Below, piece by piece: positions 5,442-6,581 of a stretch of 6,581 nucleotides of DNA; positions within the stretch are counted from its first letter, which is position 1; every line of letters starts with the position of its first letter. The notes below the pieces were generated by a model that did not search any database, had not been told where the DNA came from, and worked only from the letters and a program-made list of their open reading frames with translations. Both the position numbers and the translations under genes were made by a program. This DNA comes from Methanobacteriota archaeon (lineage in GTDB: Archaea > Iainarchaeota > Iainarchaeia > JAADDC01): assembly GCA_015662385.1 (NCBI GenBank), contig DQUH01000003.1, forward strand, positions 1 through 6,581, in the 5' to 3' direction.

Positions 5442-6560
5442 TCAAATGCCCTCCCGCAAGACAGTCTCCACAACCCGCTCCACGGTTTCCACGTCGTCTA
5501 TGTATACAAACTCGTTCTTGCCGTGGATGTTACACTCCGAACGCAGGGGGCCGAACTGCACCACGGGCATCCTGTCGGCGAAATGGACGCCATCCGTCCC
5601 TCCTAGGTCTATGTACAGATCCTGGGGTTTTCCAGTAACGTCCGCAACGATATCTGCAAAGCGTTTGGCGTGCTCACCTTCCGAAATCCACGGACGCATT
5701 AGAGTCTCCCTTTCCAAGGAAACACACATACCCCCGCTTTCCGCAAAAGACAGTATGCTTTCACGAATCCACTCCCACGCAAATTCACCATCATAGCCTG
5801 GAACCGTGCGGACATCAACGAGTATTTCCGCGGAATCGGGGATTACGTTCCCAGCAATACCGGAGCGGAACATTGTTGCGCTAAGACGTAAAGGCACCCT
5901 GTCGTAGTGCTCGGGCGCCCGGTATCTTGACACGAAAGTTCGTTCTGCTACGTGCCCGAGGTGTTCAATAAAATGGAGAATTTTTGCCGCACAGTAAATG
6001 GCGTTTTTACCCAGAAAAGGGTAGCCAGAATGGGCTTGTTTACCATGAACCTTTATCTTTATGCGTAGACTGCCTGAAGCGCCAACGGACACGTAAGGGC
6101 CAGAATCTAAGACAACGATTATGTCTCCCCTTATCTGCCTCATAAATTCCTCTGATTCCCCCGTCTCTTCAGCGCCAACGGATACAACAACAGGGTCGAC
6201 CACCGGGTCATCAACAGATGCTAATGCCCCAAGGGCTGCCACGATGCTCGATTTATCGTCCGCGGAACCGCGGCCAAAGAGTTTCCCGTCCTTGACGAAC
6301 GGCTTGTAAGGGTCGAAATCCCAGCCGTCGCCCGCGGGTACCACATCGTGGTGAACGAGGAAGACCACGCGCCGGCCCCTACCGTTAGGATGTTTTATTA
6401 TTGCGTTGGGAATGCCTGCACTGTCCTCCACGTATTCAGCGTTGAGCCCTTTTTCCTCGGCGGCGGAAACAATAAGCCTCGCAGCTTCACGCTTTGCTTC
6501 AATATTGCCTGGTTCTGAAGGTATTGAAACAAGTCGTTTCAACAGATCAATATCTACCAT
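5442..6560 (-). CDS. M20-family zinc amidohydrolase (ArgE/DapE/CPG2-like)
   Basis: Predicted 372-residue cytosolic metallopeptidase or deacylase. The full di-metal site is visible: His70 and Asp72 in VHHDVVP; bridging Asp101 in GRGSADDKS; catalytic Glu131 and ligand Glu132 in GAEETGE; Asp152 in VLDSGP; and His346 in NIHGKNEFV. The lid/dimerisation domain, about 160-270, carries GKQAHSGYP with the conserved His177, and GNVIPDSAEILVDVR at 237-251. GGTDGVHF at 320-327 is the substrate-pocket loop. Known relatives release acetate, succinate or amino acids from N-acylated amino acids or dipeptides (acetylornithine, succinyl-diaminopimelate, carnosine-type); motifs alone do not choose between them, and no biosynthetic neighbour helps. 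I took ATG 6560. A TTG at 6566, two codons earlier and preceded by AAGGT at 6576-6572, is a close alternative. The 3' end abuts the kinase gene. Confidence 0.9.
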   Translation of the reverse strand: MVDIDLLKRLVSIPSEPGNIEAKREAARLIVSAAEEKGLNAEYVEDSAGIPNAIIKHPNGRGRRVVFLVHHDVVPAGDGWDFDPYKPFVKDGKLFGRGSADDKSSIVAALGALASVDDPVVDPVVVSVGAEETGESEEFMRQIRGDIIVVLDSGPYVSVGASGSLRIKIKVHGKQAHSGYPFLGKNAIYCAAKILHFIEHLGHVAERTFVSRYRAPEHYDRVPLRLSATMFRSGIAGNVIPDSAEILVDVRTVPGYDGEFAWEWIRESILSFAESGGMCVSLERETLMRPWISEGEHAKRFADIVADVTGKPQDLYIDLGGTDGVHFADRMPVVQFGPLRSECNIHGKNEFVYIDDVETVERVVETVLREGI

Positions 6561-6581
6561 GATCAAGATTTACCTTATTTA

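Noticed and set aside
1..6581. CRISPR arrays, insertion sequences, tRNA or rRNA genes
   Set aside because: I saw no regularly spaced repeats, no transposase motifs or terminal inverted repeats, and no cloverleaf-like segment on either strand. All long stretches are accounted for by ordinary genes.

Overview
The window carries five clear genes plus the 3' end of a sixth. The organism is almost certainly an archaeon. The leucyl-tRNA synthetase is of the archaeal/eukaryotic type, colinear from its first residues with the Pyrococcus enzyme as I remember it. A geranylgeranyl reductase is paired with its own small ferredoxin, which points to saturated isoprenoid membrane lipids. Several genes show an archaeal TATA-like box about 29-32 nt upstream of the start codon, as expected for leaderless mRNAs. 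Internal genes instead seem to use a GGTG-type Shine-Dalgarno with a 6-nt spacer and GTG or TTG starts. I cannot name the lineage from sequence alone; there is no rRNA gene, tRNA gene or mobile element.

Layout, left to right. (1) Positions 1-111 (+): the last 36 codons of an unrecognised protein. (2) Positions 112-314: a gap between convergent genes with two inverted repeats and AT-rich TATA-like sequence; one hairpin followed by a T-run fits a terminator for the leftward operon. (3) Positions 1737 to 315 (-): a two-gene operon, 2x[4Fe-4S] ferredoxin then FAD-dependent geranylgeranyl reductase, overlapping by 11 nt. (4) Positions 1738-1888: a divergent control region driving the ferredoxin operon leftward and leuS rightward. 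The leuS leader contains a possible 9-residue reading frame ending in four leucine codons. (5) Positions 1889-4756 (+): leuS. (6) Positions 4797-5438 (+): a small membrane kinase of the dolichol/phytol kinase family with its own TATA box. (7) Positions 6560 to 5442 (-): an M20-family metallo-amidohydrolase converging on the kinase gene with only 3 bp between the stop codons.

Two themes stand out. Isoprenoid lipid metabolism is represented by the ferredoxin/reductase pair and the polyprenol kinase. The most intriguing non-coding signal is in front of leuS: a candidate Leu-Leu-Leu-Leu leader peptide, an imperfect repeat of its translation-start-like region, and a CACC segment that could pair with either copy. 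This resembles a leucine-responsive control region, but the evidence is sequence pattern only and the pairings are short.
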